A stretch of DNA of 64,000 nucleotides from Hymenopus coronatus (GCA_030762935.1 CM060890.1:66466765-66530764); one strand, 5' to 3'. Counted from the stretch's first letter, positions 58,701-59,604 are shown. Notes: generated by a model from the sequence alone, not told the origin. Translations and numbers: made by a program.

Positions 58701-59604
58701 CCAGTGGATTCGTTCAGTGATTTATGATAAAAGTTAAGAATATGCGAGTCATTTCACGTATATAATCCATTAGATACCTATAGTTCCATAGGTATAAATT
58801 GTACAAAAACATAGTGAAAGTAGTGGTGAAAACTACCAGGGATCATTAGAGTTTAGATGCACAAGCCCCTCGCTTGCTCTGGTGATGCTTTACAACAGCC
58901 CTTAAACTGCTTCACTCCTCTACTTCAAGAAAACATCTGACCCTCAACACTGGACTGTGCTTTGTGGCTTAGGAATCGAATACATAAGTAAATTAATATT
59001 TTTTAGTCATCTGTGATTATGAATGACAACAGCAGTAGCTAGGAAGCACACCAGCAGGGAATATCATGAATCTGTTTCCGCTCGCTCAAAACTATCAGTA
59101 TAGCAGGATATCCGATTAATTTTAACTTGATATTATATGCATTAACCATAAGTGCATTGCTTCTACATTGCTCATCTTATAGTTCTTGAATTATCCTAAA
59201 TATCCAATTTTAAACTGCGTTTTGGAAAGTGATGTATAGACCTAAAGGCTAATCTTACTACAATTCTACAGATATAGTTTTAAATAGAATGTGCATTAAT
59301 TTTGCAAATTAACATGTGAACATAAGTAATGGTATATTTTGAGGTTAATGCATCTATAACCCACGTACTTCATAGCTTATACCACTAATCCATTATGACA
59401 TTTATTAATCTCGCTTAACCAGTATAGCTATGCAAATAAACTTAAGCCATTCCATGGTTAAATTTTAAAAATGAAATAACCATTTTTGGGCGTGGTGCAG
59501 TTAACGTAATGTACTAGGGGCTTACCCAAACAAAAGTAATCATGAGTCATAAAACTCATTAAAAGTAAAGCTCCTATAGCGCCAAGATCCTTTTTAACCT
59601 CCAT
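473..59604 (-). CDS. Tsf: Transferrin family gene (Tsf2/Tsf3, melanotransferrin-like), 10 exons, 3' end outside window
   Basis: Joined exons: 59526-59604, 50854-50990, 43798-43930, 38436-38578, 35193-35310, 28602-28781, 14941-15104, 9012-9191, 4472-4636, 473-561. The lengths add to 1388 nt, which is 462 codons plus 2 nt, open throughout. All donors are GTAAGT/C/G and intron phases run 1,0,1,0,1,1,0,0,0,2. Residues 1-26 are a signal peptide, about 27-378 the N-lobe and 379 onward the C-lobe, recognised from its second WC/LC...EMIKC start. The family binds ferric iron with carbonate in each lobe and is secreted or membrane-anchored. Human TF ligands Asp63 and Tyr95 correspond to Asp94 and Tyr122. 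Tyr188 becomes Phe232, His249 becomes Asn297, and the anion-site Thr120/Arg124 become Pro150/Ile154. The N-lobe is therefore probably non-canonical. Insect Tsf2 has a role in septate junctions, and Tsf3 members have lost iron ligands. I cannot decide the subfamily without the C-lobe and a tree. Confidence 0.93.
566..626. repeat. AAAT/AAT microsatellite abutting exon 10 acceptor
   Basis: Five AAAT units followed by AAT and AAC units. On the minus strand it reads ATTATTATTTATTTATTT then CAG, so it is the pyrimidine tract of the exon 10 splice acceptor. Confidence 0.9.
627..1132. other. Intron 9 sequence, nothing identified
   Basis: AT-rich, with a poly-T/poly-G run at 1067-1091. No coding similarity or repeat kinship seen. 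Confidence 0.6.
1133..1965 (+). mobile_element. Repeat R, copy 1
   Basis: Shares ordered blocks with nine other places: TAGAGA near the start, a GT-rich block, AACTCAAAAAC.AAAAGT, TTCCA.GGATGCAA, TTTTCTCAAAAATGGCT, a GTATATTAAAGA block, TTGAATTTTCTGGG and the tail AGTAATAAGACCATT, TTTAT, AGAA, GAATAATTTGTT, GTGAATGGAA. No protein is encoded. Non-autonomous element, class uncertain. Confidence 0.75.
2049..2790 (+). mobile_element. Repeat R, copy 2 (5' truncated)
   Basis: Begins within the block before the GT run (2101-2130, GTGTGTGCG mixed with GGGGTGGGG). It then follows the R order through TTTTCTCAAAAATGACTG and TGAATTTCTTTGG to GAATAATTTGTTACAG and GTCATGTGAATGGAACAC. It lies head to tail behind copy 1. 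Confidence 0.75.
3226..3394. repeat. Foldback palindrome 1 (possible paired Penelope ends)
   Basis: Left arm GGTATTAATTTGTTGAATC...AACACTACATC...TAATTTCGGAAGCAT is answered by its inverse from 3306 to 3394, with arms of about 75-88 bases and few mismatches. The second foldback at 18810 shares the core string AACACTACATC and the outer TTAATT.GTTGA block. Each half resembles the end of the Penelope element near 17210-17290. Confidence 0.8.
3400..4465. other. Intron 9 sequence, nothing identified
   Basis: Several minus-strand ORFs overlap here (up to 142 codons at 3825-4253), but none has a recognisable motif or splice context. I read them as chance ORFs or remains of an unidentified element. 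Confidence 0.5.
4472..4636 (-). CDS. Tsf: Transferrin exon 9: bridge and start of C-lobe
   Basis: Encodes residues 379-433: [19 protein letters not shown], then [14 protein letters not shown], then [18 protein letters not shown]. The [12 protein letters not shown] stretch repeats the lobe start seen in exon 2 and shows that the gene is bilobal. The acceptor is GCTTTTTAG and the donor AGG|GTAAGT, phase 0 at both ends. The start is set by the splice site. Confidence 0.92.
4640..5390. other. Intron 8 sequence, mostly unassigned
   Basis: AT-rich. The last part (from about 5290) may already belong to the hAT remnant that follows, but I see no secure motif there. Confidence 0.5.
5400..6695 (+). 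pseudogene. Dead hAT-type transposase
   Basis: Pieces in plus frames follow the order of hAT transposases: FSSDGSVL (zinc-finger region), [10 protein letters not shown], then [20 protein letters not shown], then FLLTSEV (stop), [39 protein letters not shown], and at 6545-6690 the C-terminal dimerisation segment [20 protein letters not shown] then [15 protein letters not shown] marks the first catalytic Asp region. Stops at 5833-5835 and 6076-6078 and frame changes make it a pseudogene. The DNA-binding end is badly eroded and no terminal repeats were found. Confidence 0.8.
6700..7425. other. Intron 8 sequence, nothing identified
   Basis: The start may be the 3' flank of the hAT remnant. A repeated TTTTTA-rich motif appears around 6840-6930 (TAGTCATTTTTAA type), otherwise no feature. 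Confidence 0.5.
7663..7910 (+). mobile_element. tRNA-derived SINE, family B, with exact target duplication
   Basis: Head GCCGTGGCTGAGTGGTTAGA (A box) and GGGGTTCGATCCC (B box), then a core GTTTTCTCCGGGTACTCTGG and CATGTATCATCAGTGTCACC, ending in an A-run. It is flanked by a perfect 12-base duplication AAAGATGCAAGA (7651-7662 and 7911-7922), so it inserted into repeat R by target-primed reverse transcription. It is the least eroded of the four B copies. Confidence 0.9.
8155..8455 (-). pseudogene. LINE C-terminal tail fragment
   Basis: On the minus strand broken frames give [22 protein letters not shown] and [17 protein letters not shown]. This is the pattern T.LRtGH..l..hL.RfgI......C......E...DHLl..C found at the end of jockey-like LINE ORF2 proteins. 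Stops and shifts throughout; no poly-A seen. Confidence 0.55.
9012..9191 (-). CDS. Tsf: Transferrin exon 8: interlobe segment
   Basis: Encodes residues 319-378, exactly 60 codons. It begins [10 protein letters not shown] and ends with [19 protein letters not shown], the conserved F.LF.S...G..NLLF element that closes a transferrin lobe. A spacer between them holds three N-glycosylation sequons (Asn331, Asn334, Asn344), consistent with a secreted or surface protein. The acceptor is TTGATCTTTTAG and the donor CAG|GTAAGT, phase 0 at both ends. Confidence 0.92.
9200..9534. other. Intron 7 sequence, nothing identified
   Basis: Flanks exon 8 upstream. No motif beyond the acceptor. Confidence 0.5.
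9535..10505 (+). mobile_element. Repeat R, copy 4 (nearly full length)
   Basis: Starts TTACTTTCTCTATACG with a near palindrome GGTACATAG and ends TAGAGAAAGTAATGTGAATG then GAACACATCAGATT. The terminal ACTTTCTCTA at the start is inverted as TAGAGAAAGT at the end. Internal order is as in the other copies, with a greatly expanded GT tract. Confidence 0.8.
9690..9802. repeat. (GAGT)n/(GT)n microsatellite inside repeat R
   Basis: GAGTGAGT units followed by about 30 GT units. It sits at the same internal position where other R copies have short GT runs. Confidence 0.95.
10510..11470. other. Intron 7 sequence, nothing identified
   Basis: Contains an AAT run at 10727-10757. A less AT-rich stretch near 10975-11110 has no recognisable coding content. 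Confidence 0.5.
11480..11950 (+). pseudogene. Jockey/CR1-like LINE reverse transcriptase, C-terminal fragment
   Basis: One frame reads [47 protein letters not shown], then [12 protein letters not shown] and [20 protein letters not shown]. This is the standard tail of such RTs (Y...lWG......i..lQkr..r......P.......l.iLt...lyi.e). Three stops in frame (11544-11549, 11661-11663 and beyond). 5' truncated, as usual for LINEs. Confidence 0.75.
12089..12146. repeat. A-rich tract followed by CA run
   Basis: Poly-A interrupted by C, then CACACACACC and CACACACATA. It could be the poly-A tail of the LINE fragment that ends about 140 bases earlier. Confidence 0.6.
12160..13545. other. Intron 7 sequence, unassigned
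   Basis: The part 12400-12980 is less AT-rich and open in plus for 90 codons at 12460-12732, with no motif I recognise. It may be an old retrocopy or element. The remainder is plain AT-rich intron. Confidence 0.45.
13550..13678 (+). mobile_element. SINE family A, 3' fragment
   Basis: Carries only the body and end of family A: CCTGATAAAAGAGGCGTCTG, CACGCCCAATATAGA, GAGAACCACAGCAGTTAAAG and CATAAATAAA. The tRNA head is absent. Confidence 0.8.
13680..14935. other. Intron 7 sequence, nothing identified
   Basis: AT-rich. Short ORFs on both strands have no motif. An AAATTGTGTCC/TTTTGTGTCC region near 14085-14170 has only chance complementarity. Confidence 0.5.
14941..15104 (-). CDS. Tsf: Transferrin exon 7: end of N-lobe core, His ligand replaced by Asn
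   Basis: Encodes residues 264-318: [19 protein letters not shown], then [18 protein letters not shown], then an alpha-helical tail. DFELLC..G and C..vP..avV are family hallmarks. The human iron ligand His249 sits in VPSHTVV; here the same place is VPTNAIV, so Asn297. The acceptor is TAATCTTTCAG and the donor CGT|GTAAGT. It enters in phase 1 and exits in phase 0. Too few upstream ATGs exist for it to show as a long ORF. Confidence 0.93.
15110..15470. other. Intron 6 start, nothing identified
   Basis: A 74-codon plus-strand ORF (15199-15423) lacks any recognisable motif. Confidence 0.5.
15480..16190 (-). pseudogene. Unidentified broken reading frame, protein-like
   Basis: On the minus strand the frame reads [59 protein letters not shown], then [17 protein letters not shown] and [10 protein letters not shown]. 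After a frame change it continues [18 protein letters not shown] and [20 protein letters not shown]. Composition and lack of low complexity look like a real protein, but I cannot name it. It has at least one frameshift, no visible introns, and ends where the plus-strand LINE fragment starts. It may be a retrocopied host gene or an unfamiliar transposon protein. Confidence 0.5.
16180..16612 (+). pseudogene. LINE reverse transcriptase C-terminal fragment, fused to Penelope sequence
   Basis: The open frame from 16195 reads [19 protein letters not shown], then [20 protein letters not shown], then [20 protein letters not shown], the normal jockey/CR1 order (fLGi.iD..L.W..Hi ... l..lY.a...p.l.YG..vWG......i..lQk). 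It runs without a stop into Penelope-type protein at about residue 140. Both ends are truncated, so this is a chance fusion of two dead elements rather than a gene. Confidence 0.8.
16613..17290 (+). pseudogene. Penelope-like element: linker, GIY-YIG endonuclease and 3' end
   Basis: In the same frame: [34 protein letters not shown], then [20 protein letters not shown] with downstream R.....RLKEHL. GIYRI...C...YIGQT is the Penelope form of the GIY-YIG nuclease, including its CxxC zinc-like pair. After a stop at 16951-16953 another frame gives [15 protein letters not shown] and [20 protein letters not shown], the usual C-terminal. The reverse transcriptase domain is missing. The 3' part ends with CTTCGAAACATGTCC at 17210-17224, probably part of a ribozyme-like tail. 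Confidence 0.85.
17300..17755. other. Unassigned spacer with CTT/ATT microsatellite
   Basis: TTC and TTA units lie at 17467-17512. The strings CCTGGAAC and CTCCTGGAA recur near 17395-17440. Possibly the 5' flank of the hAT remnant that follows. Confidence 0.5.
17760..18800 (+). pseudogene. Dead hAT transposase with BED-type zinc finger
   Basis: ORF 17813-18175 contains [20 protein letters not shown] then [10 protein letters not shown], a BED-like C2H2 finger. The next frame has [20 protein letters not shown] then [18 protein letters not shown]. The conserved D.S sits where the first catalytic Asp of hAT enzymes lies. A third frame gives [20 protein letters not shown], and at 18660-18690 [10 protein letters not shown]. 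Three or more frame changes make it dead. No terminal repeats found. Confidence 0.7.
18810..18947. repeat. Foldback palindrome 2 (possible paired Penelope ends)
   Basis: Left arm TGAAATTAATTAGTTAAGTT...GTAACACTACATCACTT...TTATTATTGGAAAACATG is mirrored by its inverse up to 18947, with arms of about 65 bases and very few mismatches around a short GCTTCTGAAA centre. It shares the AACACTACATC core with palindrome 1. Confidence 0.85.
18950..20870. other. Intron 6 sequence, unassigned, with one GC-richer patch
   Basis: An ORF at 19036-19308 may be a hAT remnant, but I see no secure motif. The patch 19797-19985 is clearly richer in GC and contains CATCGCAGGTGTGCAGCCCC and CGACGTGACACC. It reads open in two minus frames without a known motif and may be a fragment of an inserted element. 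Confidence 0.45.
21080..22178 (-). pseudogene. CR1/jockey-like LINE reverse transcriptase, 5' truncated
   Basis: Minus-strand frames in order: [19 protein letters not shown] (motif A, FSKAFD), then [33 protein letters not shown] (motif B), [14 protein letters not shown] (catalytic FADD), [50 protein letters not shown], and a tail FVNRAIEE then [10 protein letters not shown]. Frame changes near 21560 and 21970 and a stop make it inactive. The 5' break at about 22178 falls inside other element sequence. Confidence 0.9.
22180..22345 (+). pseudogene. Probable hAT C-terminal fragment
   Basis: Frame: [20 protein letters not shown], then [20 protein letters not shown] then EFI. The [12 protein letters not shown] string resembles the segment preceding the dimerisation domain of hAT transposases. 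It abuts the truncated LINE, which probably inserted into it. It may belong to the BED-type hAT upstream. Confidence 0.4.
22590..23190 (+). pseudogene. LTR retrotransposon gag remnant
   Basis: The frame 22782-23180 reads [37 protein letters not shown] and [14 protein letters not shown], followed by CSFCGRP. The last resembles the beginning of a CCHC knuckle (CxxC, rest lost). Order and position just before pol-like sequence support gag. Interrupted by stops at 22746 and 23178. Confidence 0.65.
23560..25790 (+). pseudogene. Ty3/Gypsy-type pol remnant (RT, RNase H, integrase)
   Basis: Broken plus frames follow the Gypsy order. [18 protein letters not shown] at 23818-23865, where the usual YLDD Tyr is Leu, then [20 protein letters not shown] at 24064-24123. 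RNase [21 protein letters not shown], then [20 protein letters not shown]. Integrase: [39 protein letters not shown] at about 25055-25114 (first catalytic Asp), and [10 protein letters not shown] (second Asp, 25233-25262). A C-terminal part around 25510-25680 has [14 protein letters not shown]. Many stops and frame changes; LTRs not found. Confidence 0.85.
25800..26415. other. Unassigned, possibly 3' LTR region of the Gypsy remnant
   Basis: Has a C-run and T-run at 25963-25984 and an AT run near 26260. Without a second copy of the LTR I cannot delimit it. Confidence 0.35.
26420..28030 (+). pseudogene. LTR-type gag-protease remnant
   Basis: At 27030-27110 the frame reads [24 protein letters not shown] with the following hydrophobic VTVI is the active-site signature of retroviral-type aspartic proteases. 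Further on, [20 protein letters not shown] then RKVLQLGE (about 27222-27300) matches the protease tail (ilG.d.L....). The upstream 600 bases are gag-like but eroded. A related minus-strand copy lies at 46360-48700 (shared GACAGYCTC, GGTTGGATAT). Many stops. It is a different family from the Gypsy pol just upstream. Confidence 0.7.
28035..28595. other. Intron 6 end, nothing identified
   Basis: AT-rich sequence without motif, downstream (on the minus strand) of the exon 6 donor. Confidence 0.5.
28602..28781 (-). CDS. Tsf: Transferrin exon 6: N-lobe, second Tyr ligand replaced by Phe
   Basis: Encodes residues 204-263. CKLCVG and [18 protein letters not shown] are typical of the lobe, followed by [18 protein letters not shown], which matches the very conserved GDVAFVKHST of the family. 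In human TF the corresponding YFGYSGAF carries iron ligand Tyr188. Here the aligned residue is Phe232. The acceptor is GACATTTTCAG and the donor TTTTC|GTAAGT, with phase 1 at both ends. The ATG at 28860 and the hydrophobic stretch before the acceptor are intron sequence, not a signal peptide. Confidence 0.94.
29020..29935 (-). pseudogene. ZMYM1-like hAT transposase, C-terminal half, dead
   Basis: Minus frames give [56 protein letters not shown], then [20 protein letters not shown] and [18 protein letters not shown]. The last two are the hAT dimerisation segment (CERSFS.LRRLKTYLRSTM..eRL..LaLl..h) of ZMYM1-like, TTF-type zinc-finger elements. The N-terminal half is missing. A SINE (29985 onward) lies upstream. 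Stops throughout. Confidence 0.75.
29055..29115. repeat. A-rich/CA low-complexity tract
   Basis: AAAAAGAAAAAGAAAAAACC followed by CACACACACACA. Confidence 0.8.
29985..30258 (-). mobile_element. SINE family A, minus strand, near full length
   Basis: Minus-strand order: tRNA-like head with GTGGTCTAGGAATAACAC and ATATTCAAACCTGGC, then ATGGCTTCCTTCGAAAAAG, then TCTTAGCAAAATTAAACAGT, CGCCCAATATCAAATGGGAT and GAGAACTGCAGCAGTAAAAG. Matches the copy at 118-400 throughout. Confidence 0.8.
30600..31510 (+). mobile_element. Repeat R, copy 5 (full length, best preserved)
   Basis: Starts TTTTTACTTTTTCTATAGGC then ACTATGTACATAGTG and ends TAGAGAAAGTTATGTGAATG then GAACACATCAGG. Useful as a reference for the family, with all blocks in order and a 17-unit GT run at 30757-30790. 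Confidence 0.85.
31612..31722. repeat. CA, TA and GA microsatellite cluster
   Basis: ACACACACAC, then ATATATATATAT, then a long AGAGAGAG tract with GAAAGA interruptions. Confidence 0.95.
32050..32278 (-). mobile_element. SINE family B, minus strand
   Basis: Minus strand: TGGGTTCGATCCCAAG (B box), AAGTGGCGCAGGGGTGGGTT, TTCTCCGAGTTCTCTGG, CATGTATCATCAGTGTCATT. Same layout as the copy at 7663. The A box is altered (GATTGATTAGACCAC). Confidence 0.85.
32440..32520 (+). mobile_element. Repeat R, 3' end fragment
   Basis: Only the tail blocks AGTAAGTAATAAGACCATTT and GTTCATCTCGATT.AAATGAAGTAGATAG are present. Confidence 0.65.
32981..34182. mobile_element. Non-autonomous DNA element with inverted ends, inserted in repeat R
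   Basis: Left end ATTTATCTGATTACAAGACAA (32988-33008) matches the inverse of the right end, ATTTATGCTAATACAAGACAA (34165-34185), at 17 of 21 bases. A second block, AAGACG.CC.CA.TT, follows each end. An 8-base near duplication AATATGAA/AATATGAT flanks it (32973-32980 and 34183-34190), as in hAT elements. No transposase inside; the middle is a tandem array. Confidence 0.65.
33202..33790. repeat. 186-bp tandem array, three units plus a partial
   Basis: The block AATTTGAATTT.GCAGAA.TTCACATT starts at 33202, 33388, 33574 and (as AGTTCAAATTTGCACATAAA) 33759, so spacing is 186, 186 and 185. Each unit also has a GATGATGG-type block and ends ACATACTTAATATAACACAT. Units are well diverged, so the array is old. 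Confidence 0.85.
34855..35185. other. Intron 5, nothing identified
   Basis: AT-rich, with a T-run at 34930-34945. Confidence 0.5.
35193..35310 (-). CDS. Tsf: Transferrin exon 5: N-lobe
   Basis: Encodes residues 165-203: [20 protein letters not shown], then [19 protein letters not shown]. The Cys176 and Cys191 positions and the FGPSCAV motif match arthropod transferrins of the Tsf2/Tsf3 group as I know them. The acceptor is GAATGTTTCAG, the donor AATAG|GTAAGC, and the exit phase is 1. No in-frame stop; the exon is 118 nt. Confidence 0.92.
35315..36690. other. Intron 4, mostly unassigned, with an ATT microsatellite
   Basis: AAT/ATT units at 35583-35635 form an imperfect inverted pair. The remainder is AT-rich without motif. 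The end may include the 3' part of the piggyBac remnant. Confidence 0.5.
36700..37460 (-). pseudogene. piggyBac-type transposase remnant
   Basis: A frame on the minus strand at about 36810-36970 reads [20 protein letters not shown], then [20 protein letters not shown]. It matches the segment K...FfHLLD...NafilY........l..F...li..l that precedes the cysteine-rich end of PGBD4-like piggyBac proteins. Earlier parts (37250-37440) fit only loosely. No TTAA-flanked ends found. Frame changes and stops indicate a dead copy. Confidence 0.55.
37465..38430. other. Intron 4, nothing identified
   Basis: AT-rich. A 78-codon plus-strand ORF overlapping the start is antisense to the piggyBac region. Confidence 0.5.
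38436..38578 (-). CDS. Tsf: Transferrin exon 4: N-lobe Tyr ligand and altered anion loop
   Basis: Encodes residues 117-164 including [17 protein letters not shown] and [20 protein letters not shown]. Tyr122 aligns with human Tyr95, an iron ligand. In human TF the loop after the Cys is HTGLGRSAGW, whose Thr and Arg hold the carbonate. Here it is [10 protein letters not shown], with Pro150 and Ile154 at those places, so the usual anion contacts are missing. The acceptor is TTCTTTCCTAG and the donor ATG|GTAAGG. Confidence 0.95.
38585..39155. other. Intron 3, nothing identified
   Basis: AT-rich sequence. CACAATCCCCTGCACAGG at 38743-38760 is a small chance repeat. Confidence 0.5.
39160..39720 (+). 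pseudogene. Possible LINE 3' region
   Basis: Purine-rich plus strand with [16 protein letters not shown] and YIIW..VRNWLNE, resembling the worn zinc-finger tail of some LINE ORF2 proteins, then a basic 62-codon ORF (39528-39716) with [14 protein letters not shown]. Strong A/G bias alone could produce such ORFs, so the call is weak. Confidence 0.35.
39778..39985 (+). mobile_element. SINE family A with internal deletion in the tRNA head
   Basis: CCTCCATGGTGTAGTGGTTA then directly CTCCTTCGGAAGGGAAGTAA, so the part with the B box is lost. The body continues as in the other copies to CATAAATAAA. Confidence 0.85.
40260..40560 (-). mobile_element. Repeat R, 3' part, minus strand
   Basis: Inverse R tail: AAGTCTGATGTGATACATTC, ACTATTCTTACTAAAGATTA, GAGATAAGCATTAGCAGAA, CTTATTTGCTTCC, up to AATTGAAACCAATAACAAAG. 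Confidence 0.75.
40600..40642 (-). ncRNA. Hammerhead-ribozyme-like core at Penelope 3' end
   Basis: The minus strand reads CGATGA, AGATG AA CATCT (perfect five-pair stem), TTGAAA. This is the order CUGANGA, stem II, GAAA of a hammerhead, with two bases of the first box changed. Penelope-like elements are known to carry hammerhead motifs in their terminal repeats. It overlaps the last codons of the endonuclease ORF. Probably not catalytic as read. Confidence 0.35.
40605..41285 (-). pseudogene. Penelope-like element, linker and GIY-YIG C-terminal
   Basis: Minus frames: [55 protein letters not shown], then (after a shift) [19 protein letters not shown] and [19 protein letters not shown], and [20 protein letters not shown]. 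The GIY-YIG core straddles a frame change near 40985. It matches the copy at 16613 closely in layout. RT domain absent. Confidence 0.85.
41290..41450 (-). pseudogene. tRNA-like relic, possibly tRNA-Glu derived
   Basis: On the minus strand CTCTTGTGTAGTGGTTATGA then TACTGGCTTTCAAGTGAAAG resembles the D arm and anticodon arm of tRNA-Glu (loop CTTTCAA, anticodon TTC). The T arm is not recognisable, so no functional tRNA. A separate GAGTTCGATTCC lies at 41308-41319 on plus. Confidence 0.35.
41815..42130 (-). mobile_element. SINE family B-related, minus strand, diverged
   Basis: Minus strand: CTAGCCAAGTGGTTAGACCA (A box), CCCAGGTTCAATCTCAGG (B box), GGGTGGATTTTCTTGGGTTC (core). The rest (41815-41990) contains CAGGCATCAGGCTGGTCATC, seen only here, so it is probably a subfamily or composite. 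Confidence 0.7.
42140..42610 (-). pseudogene. Penelope-like element, reverse transcriptase thumb and linker
   Basis: Minus frames: [36 protein letters not shown] (RT end pattern IsFLDl.i.......iyRKpT.TD.Yl...S.Hp...K.a.....l.Ra). Then [20 protein letters not shown] and [11 protein letters not shown], homologous to KFTFHPQ in the other copies. Both Penelope fragments here contain the FTFHP segment, so they are two copies. The SINE-like element lies between them. Confidence 0.7.
42620..43790. other. Intron 3, nothing identified
   Basis: A 111-codon minus ORF (42698-43033) has no motif I can name. The rest is AT-rich. Confidence 0.45.
43798..43930 (-). CDS. Tsf: Transferrin exon 3: N-lobe with Asp iron ligand
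   Basis: Encodes residues 73-116: [18 protein letters not shown], then [20 protein letters not shown], then QDVYP. The LDAGEV segment is the family signature, and Asp94 aligns with the iron ligand Asp63 of human TF. The acceptor is TTTTTATGCTCTAG and the donor CTG|GTAAGT. It starts in phase 0 and ends in phase 1. It lacks an in-frame ATG near its start, so simple ORF finding misses it. Confidence 0.93.
43940..44545. other. Intron 2, AT-rich low complexity
   Basis: Contains AAATAAAT, TATATATG and TTATTATTATTATT runs. No gene. Confidence 0.6.
44550..45262 (+). pseudogene. Penelope-like element (Neptune/Poseidon style), linker and GIY-YIG endonuclease
   Basis: ORF 44560-44970 reads [20 protein letters not shown], then [38 protein letters not shown] and [19 protein letters not shown], then [20 protein letters not shown] stop replaces the residue after the YIGxT motif (44968-44970, TAA). 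The same frame continues [33 protein letters not shown] and [20 protein letters not shown], the usual end with the catalytic-domain His and Glu. Two stops make it inactive. The RT part is not present. Codons stay otherwise open, so this copy is fairly young. Confidence 0.9.
45325..45370 (+). promoter_or_regulatory. TATA box and initiator-like site behind the Penelope ORF
   Basis: GAGTATAAATACTGCC (TATA core at about 45339-45346) is followed at the normal spacing by CGAGTCAGTTGCG. Penelope copies often stand in partial tandem, so the 3' flank can contain the promoter of the next unit. I infer that this is such a terminal repeat. Confidence 0.45.
45417..45470 (+). ncRNA. Degenerate hammerhead-like segment
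   Basis: CTGCAGATGTT, a loop, then AACGAAACGTCTGG. The ACGAAACGTC end fits the hammerhead GAAA box plus stem III start. The first box is CTGCAGA instead of CTGANGA. Stem II is only three pairs. Confidence 0.3.
45490..46355. other. Intron 2, nothing identified
   Basis: AT-rich, without recognisable coding or repeat content. Confidence 0.5.
46360..47455 (-). pseudogene. LTR-type pol remnant, downstream half
   Basis: On the minus strand: [18 protein letters not shown], then [19 protein letters not shown] then [18 protein letters not shown], and [19 protein letters not shown]. This is the region that follows a retroviral-type protease (d.ilG.d.l, then vPprSe..v, then lNps......i..G). The left part, 46360-47000, is GC-richer and presumably pol, but too eroded for motifs. 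Confidence 0.6.
47465..47980 (+). pseudogene. LINE reverse transcriptase tail inserted in the LTR remnant
   Basis: Plus frames: [17 protein letters not shown] (worn), then ISNTALWG, then [24 protein letters not shown] and, in frame, [20 protein letters not shown] then [20 protein letters not shown]. The EWNPQ..R..GR....W.r..e.e pattern is the end of many invertebrate LINE ORF2s (..L..l.G...RGRP..tWrR). It splits the minus-strand LTR remnant exactly at the protease motif. Confidence 0.75.
47985..48705 (-). pseudogene. LTR-type gag and protease start
   Basis: Minus strand: [18 protein letters not shown] (part of a CCHC knuckle), then [20 protein letters not shown], then IITSCDYS. It aligns with [19 protein letters not shown] and GAAVTVI of the copy at 26420-28030, but the catalytic DTG is destroyed here. 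Upstream gag is present as broken frames ([20 protein letters not shown]). The two remnants are one family. Confidence 0.65.
48805..49560 (+). mobile_element. Repeat R, copy 8
   Basis: Starts TTTACTTTCTCTTCACATAC then TATGTACATAGTGTATAGAG and ends ATGTAAAGAAAGTCATGAGA then ATGG. Blocks in order; GT run nearly absent. Confidence 0.8.
49760..50560 (+). mobile_element. Repeat R, copy 9
   Basis: Starts near TTTTATATATTATGTACACG, contains TATATGTGTGTGTGAACAGC and ends GGAAAAAGTCATGTACCACA then TCAGATT. A further tail fragment follows at about 50690-50815 (GAACAATAGGCTTTTTTAAG, GAATGTAGCACATCAG). Confidence 0.75.
50854..50990 (-). CDS. Tsf: Transferrin exon 2: start of N-lobe
   Basis: Encodes residues 27-72. 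It contains [13 protein letters not shown], the classic lobe start in which the two Cys form the first disulfide, then a stretch ending RLKCKQ. The acceptor is TTTATGCTTTCAG and the donor CAG|GTAAGT. It enters in phase 1 and leaves in phase 0. The reading is open upstream of the acceptor by chance, so the exon start is set by the splice site and phase rather than by the ATG at 51057. Confidence 0.92.
51000..52160. other. Intron 1, purine-rich plus-strand tract, unassigned
   Basis: The part 51150-51740 is A/G-rich and open for up to 96 codons, with basic products ([20 protein letters not shown]) but no motif. Similar bias to 39160-39720. Possibly the 3' end of a LINE; not proven. Confidence 0.4.
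52170..52424. mobile_element. Small DNA element (MITE) with inverted ends, pogo/Tigger-like look
   Basis: Left end ATTCCTTGTTATACGCGATC and the inverse of the right end, GTGTCCCTCGTATTATGCAA, correspond block by block (CCTTGTTATACGC / CCCTCGTATTATGC). Inner blocks CACGTTACGC and, at the right, GCGTTTTTTGTGTTATGTGA add to the mirror pattern. No protein inside. The family name is a guess from the end sequence. Confidence 0.5.
52640..54830 (-). pseudogene. ZMYM1-like hAT transposase, nearly full span, dead
   Basis: In minus order: [20 protein letters not shown] then [20 protein letters not shown] (TTF-type zinc finger, W..k.pwL..s....k.yC..C.LF), then [19 protein letters not shown] (RG.......GNf.el), [11 protein letters not shown], then [20 protein letters not shown] then SSKRTETL (FFs.s..R...L), and [20 protein letters not shown] then FALLDSSKL. 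This is the full order of ZMYM1-like hAT proteins minus the final dimerisation segment. Stops, frame changes and an inserted SINE (53158-53376). Confidence 0.85.
53158..53376 (-). mobile_element. tRNA-derived SINE, family C, inserted in the hAT remnant
   Basis: Minus strand: GTAGTGTGGTGGTAGCGTGT (A box), GTCGAGTTCGAATCTCACTT (B box), TTTTTCCAGGGTTTTCCCTT (core), then CCCCGAGATCATTTGAGCAC and CCAATATGACC. Single copy in this window. It interrupts the hAT frame. Confidence 0.8.
54835..55435. other. Intron 1, unassigned; AT microsatellite
   Basis: Two similar segments, ACTTGTGATGGAGTAGATGC (54958-54977) and ACTTGCGGTGATGTAGATGT (55050-55069), each followed by GCACACCATTGC, form a 92-base direct duplication. 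An (AT)n run lies at 55234-55259. Confidence 0.6.
55440..55660 (+). pseudogene. Short ORF, possible LINE RT N-terminal fragment
   Basis: Reads [17 protein letters not shown], then [17 protein letters not shown]. IvPVLKaGK..... resembles the first RT block of LINEs (i.PilKpGkdp......RPIsl), but the PIsl part is missing. Weak; could be chance. Confidence 0.25.
55665..59520. other. Intron 1, 5' part, nothing identified
   Basis: Mostly unique-looking AT-rich sequence. It includes GTAACCTAATGTAACCTAAC at 58010-58029, a string common in arthropod genomes. No protein motif, SINE or R copy seen. Confidence 0.5.
59526..59604 (-). CDS. Tsf: Transferrin exon 1: start codon and signal peptide
   Basis: The minus strand reads ATG GAG GTT AAA AAG, then a hydrophobic run ([11 protein letters not shown], residues 9-19) and ends TTG G before a GTAAGC donor. 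The 79 nt give 26 codons plus one base. That base completes Gly27 with the GC at the start of exon 2, so the phase fits exactly. A charged start (MEVKKD) followed by a hydrophobic core is a normal secretory signal, expected for transferrin. Identification rests on phase, donor, signal character and position upstream of exon 2, because signal peptides are not conserved. A different first exon further upstream remains possible. Confidence 0.72.
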
